DNA from: Bacillota bacterium
GTDB lineage: Bacteria > Bacillota > DTU065
Reading direction: 5' to 3'
Length of the DNA stretch: 49,952 nt
Assembly (NCBI GenBank): GCA_028708605.1
Contig: JAQVYS010000008.1
Coordinates: forward strand, 1-49,952
Part shown: piece after piece, positions 49,851 to 49,952 of the stretch
Layout: the number at the start of each line of letters is the position of its first letter
Numbering within the stretch: position 1 is the first letter of the stretch
Program-made: the position numbers and the translations under genes
The notes under the pieces: generated by a model
Told to the model about the DNA's origin: nothing
Database searches by the model: none
The model's input: the letters and a program-made list of their open reading frames with translations, nothing else

Positions 49851-49952
49851 CGATGACACGATCCCGCAGTGCACGCTCTTCGATTGCAACAGAGGAAGAG
49901 ACAACCTGGGTATAGTCGGTTGCAGCACTCACTGCCTCCAATGGTTCATTCA
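49843..49952 (-). CDS. End of an unrelated minus-strand gene (partial, foreign-looking)
   Basis: On the minus strand the last 110 bases are open for 35 codons ending in TAA at 49843-49845, and the reading begins outside the window. The peptide (parts: EPLEAVSAATDYTQVV, VAIEERALRDRVIGY) is not recognised. By hand count 55 of the last 105 bases are G or C, above the surrounding AT-rich genes. The open frame and composition indicate that this piece is coding sequence from elsewhere in the genome or from another organism, joined to prfB. The stop codon TAA lies on bases shared with the prfB side, so the true end of this gene is uncertain. Confidence 0.5.
   Translation of the reverse strand, partial: NEPLEAVSAATDYTQVVSSSVAIEERALRDRVIGY

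Noticed and set aside
49146-49856. prfB starting independently at GTG 49146
   Set aside because: The upstream in-frame 27-codon start region plus CTT TGA is the well-known RF2 frameshift arrangement, so GTG initiation is unnecessary.

Overview
The window reads as chromosome of a motile, low-to-moderate GC Gram-positive bacterium of the Bacillota, most likely a clostridial-type lineage. Supporting points are the order recD2-comFA-fapA-yvyF-flgM-flgN-flgK-flgL-flaG-fliD-fliS-csp-hpf-secA-prfB (close to the Bacillus com/flg/sec region), a DegS/DegU pair, a SpoVD-like PASTA penicillin-binding protein, strong AGGAGG-type ribosome binding sites and frequent TTG and GTG starts. No species can be named from the sequence alone. 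I see no rRNA, tRNA, CRISPR array, insertion sequence, integrase or phage gene.

Layout. 1-939: the 3' end of a membrane glycosyltransferase overlapping a CrtO-type acyltransferase, a probable glycolipid pair. 1230-8064: a secreted GHL10 glycosidase, cysK, convergent queG, then a plus-strand run of HD hydrolase, GNAT acetyltransferase, left-handed beta-helix transferase and ApbE. 8087-13959: SpoVD-like PBP, guaB, CPBP protease and MATE exporter. 14029-15595: a minus-strand pair (TIM-barrel isomerase, PAP2 phosphatase). 15723-20168: patatin, a decayed galE-type pseudogene, an MBL hydrolase, MTA phosphorylase and about 1.2 kb of gene relics, including a LuxR-type regulator with two nonsense codons. 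20169-23633: DUF2721 protein, degS-degU, a DUF192 protein and a secreted discoidin-like protein. 23738-29820: chemotaxis cluster cheW-A-D-Y-B-R-X, followed by an AAC(3)-like acetyltransferase and a polysaccharide deacetylase. 31551-36503: TPR protein, recD2, comFA and an odd comFC-position gene. 36578-44908: flagellar filament genes with their anti-sigma factor and chaperones. 45007-49850: cold-shock protein, hibernation factor, secA and prfB.

How the parts connect. DegSU, the che cluster and the fapA-fliT block together cover sensing, steering and building of the flagellum, while flagellin, fliW and csrA are absent from their usual place. recD2, comFA and the comFC-like gene belong to DNA processing and competence. 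Hpf and Csp are stress and translation factors next to the essential secA-prfB pair. prfB carries the classic +1 programmed frameshift at CTT TGA.

The most notable points are: (i) the window's last ~105 bases do not continue prfB but hold the end of an unrelated minus-strand reading frame at higher GC, cutting RF2 just after its GGQ motif (likely a chimeric contig end); (ii) a possible two-state RNA over the comFA start; (iii) hairpins placed between Shine-Dalgarno and start codon at several genes; (iv) a comFC-position protein that keeps the zinc finger but shows no phosphoribosyltransferase motif; (v) two patches of gene decay. I did not find a clearly new multi-gene system. Statements on function rest on motif recognition by eye, without database searches.
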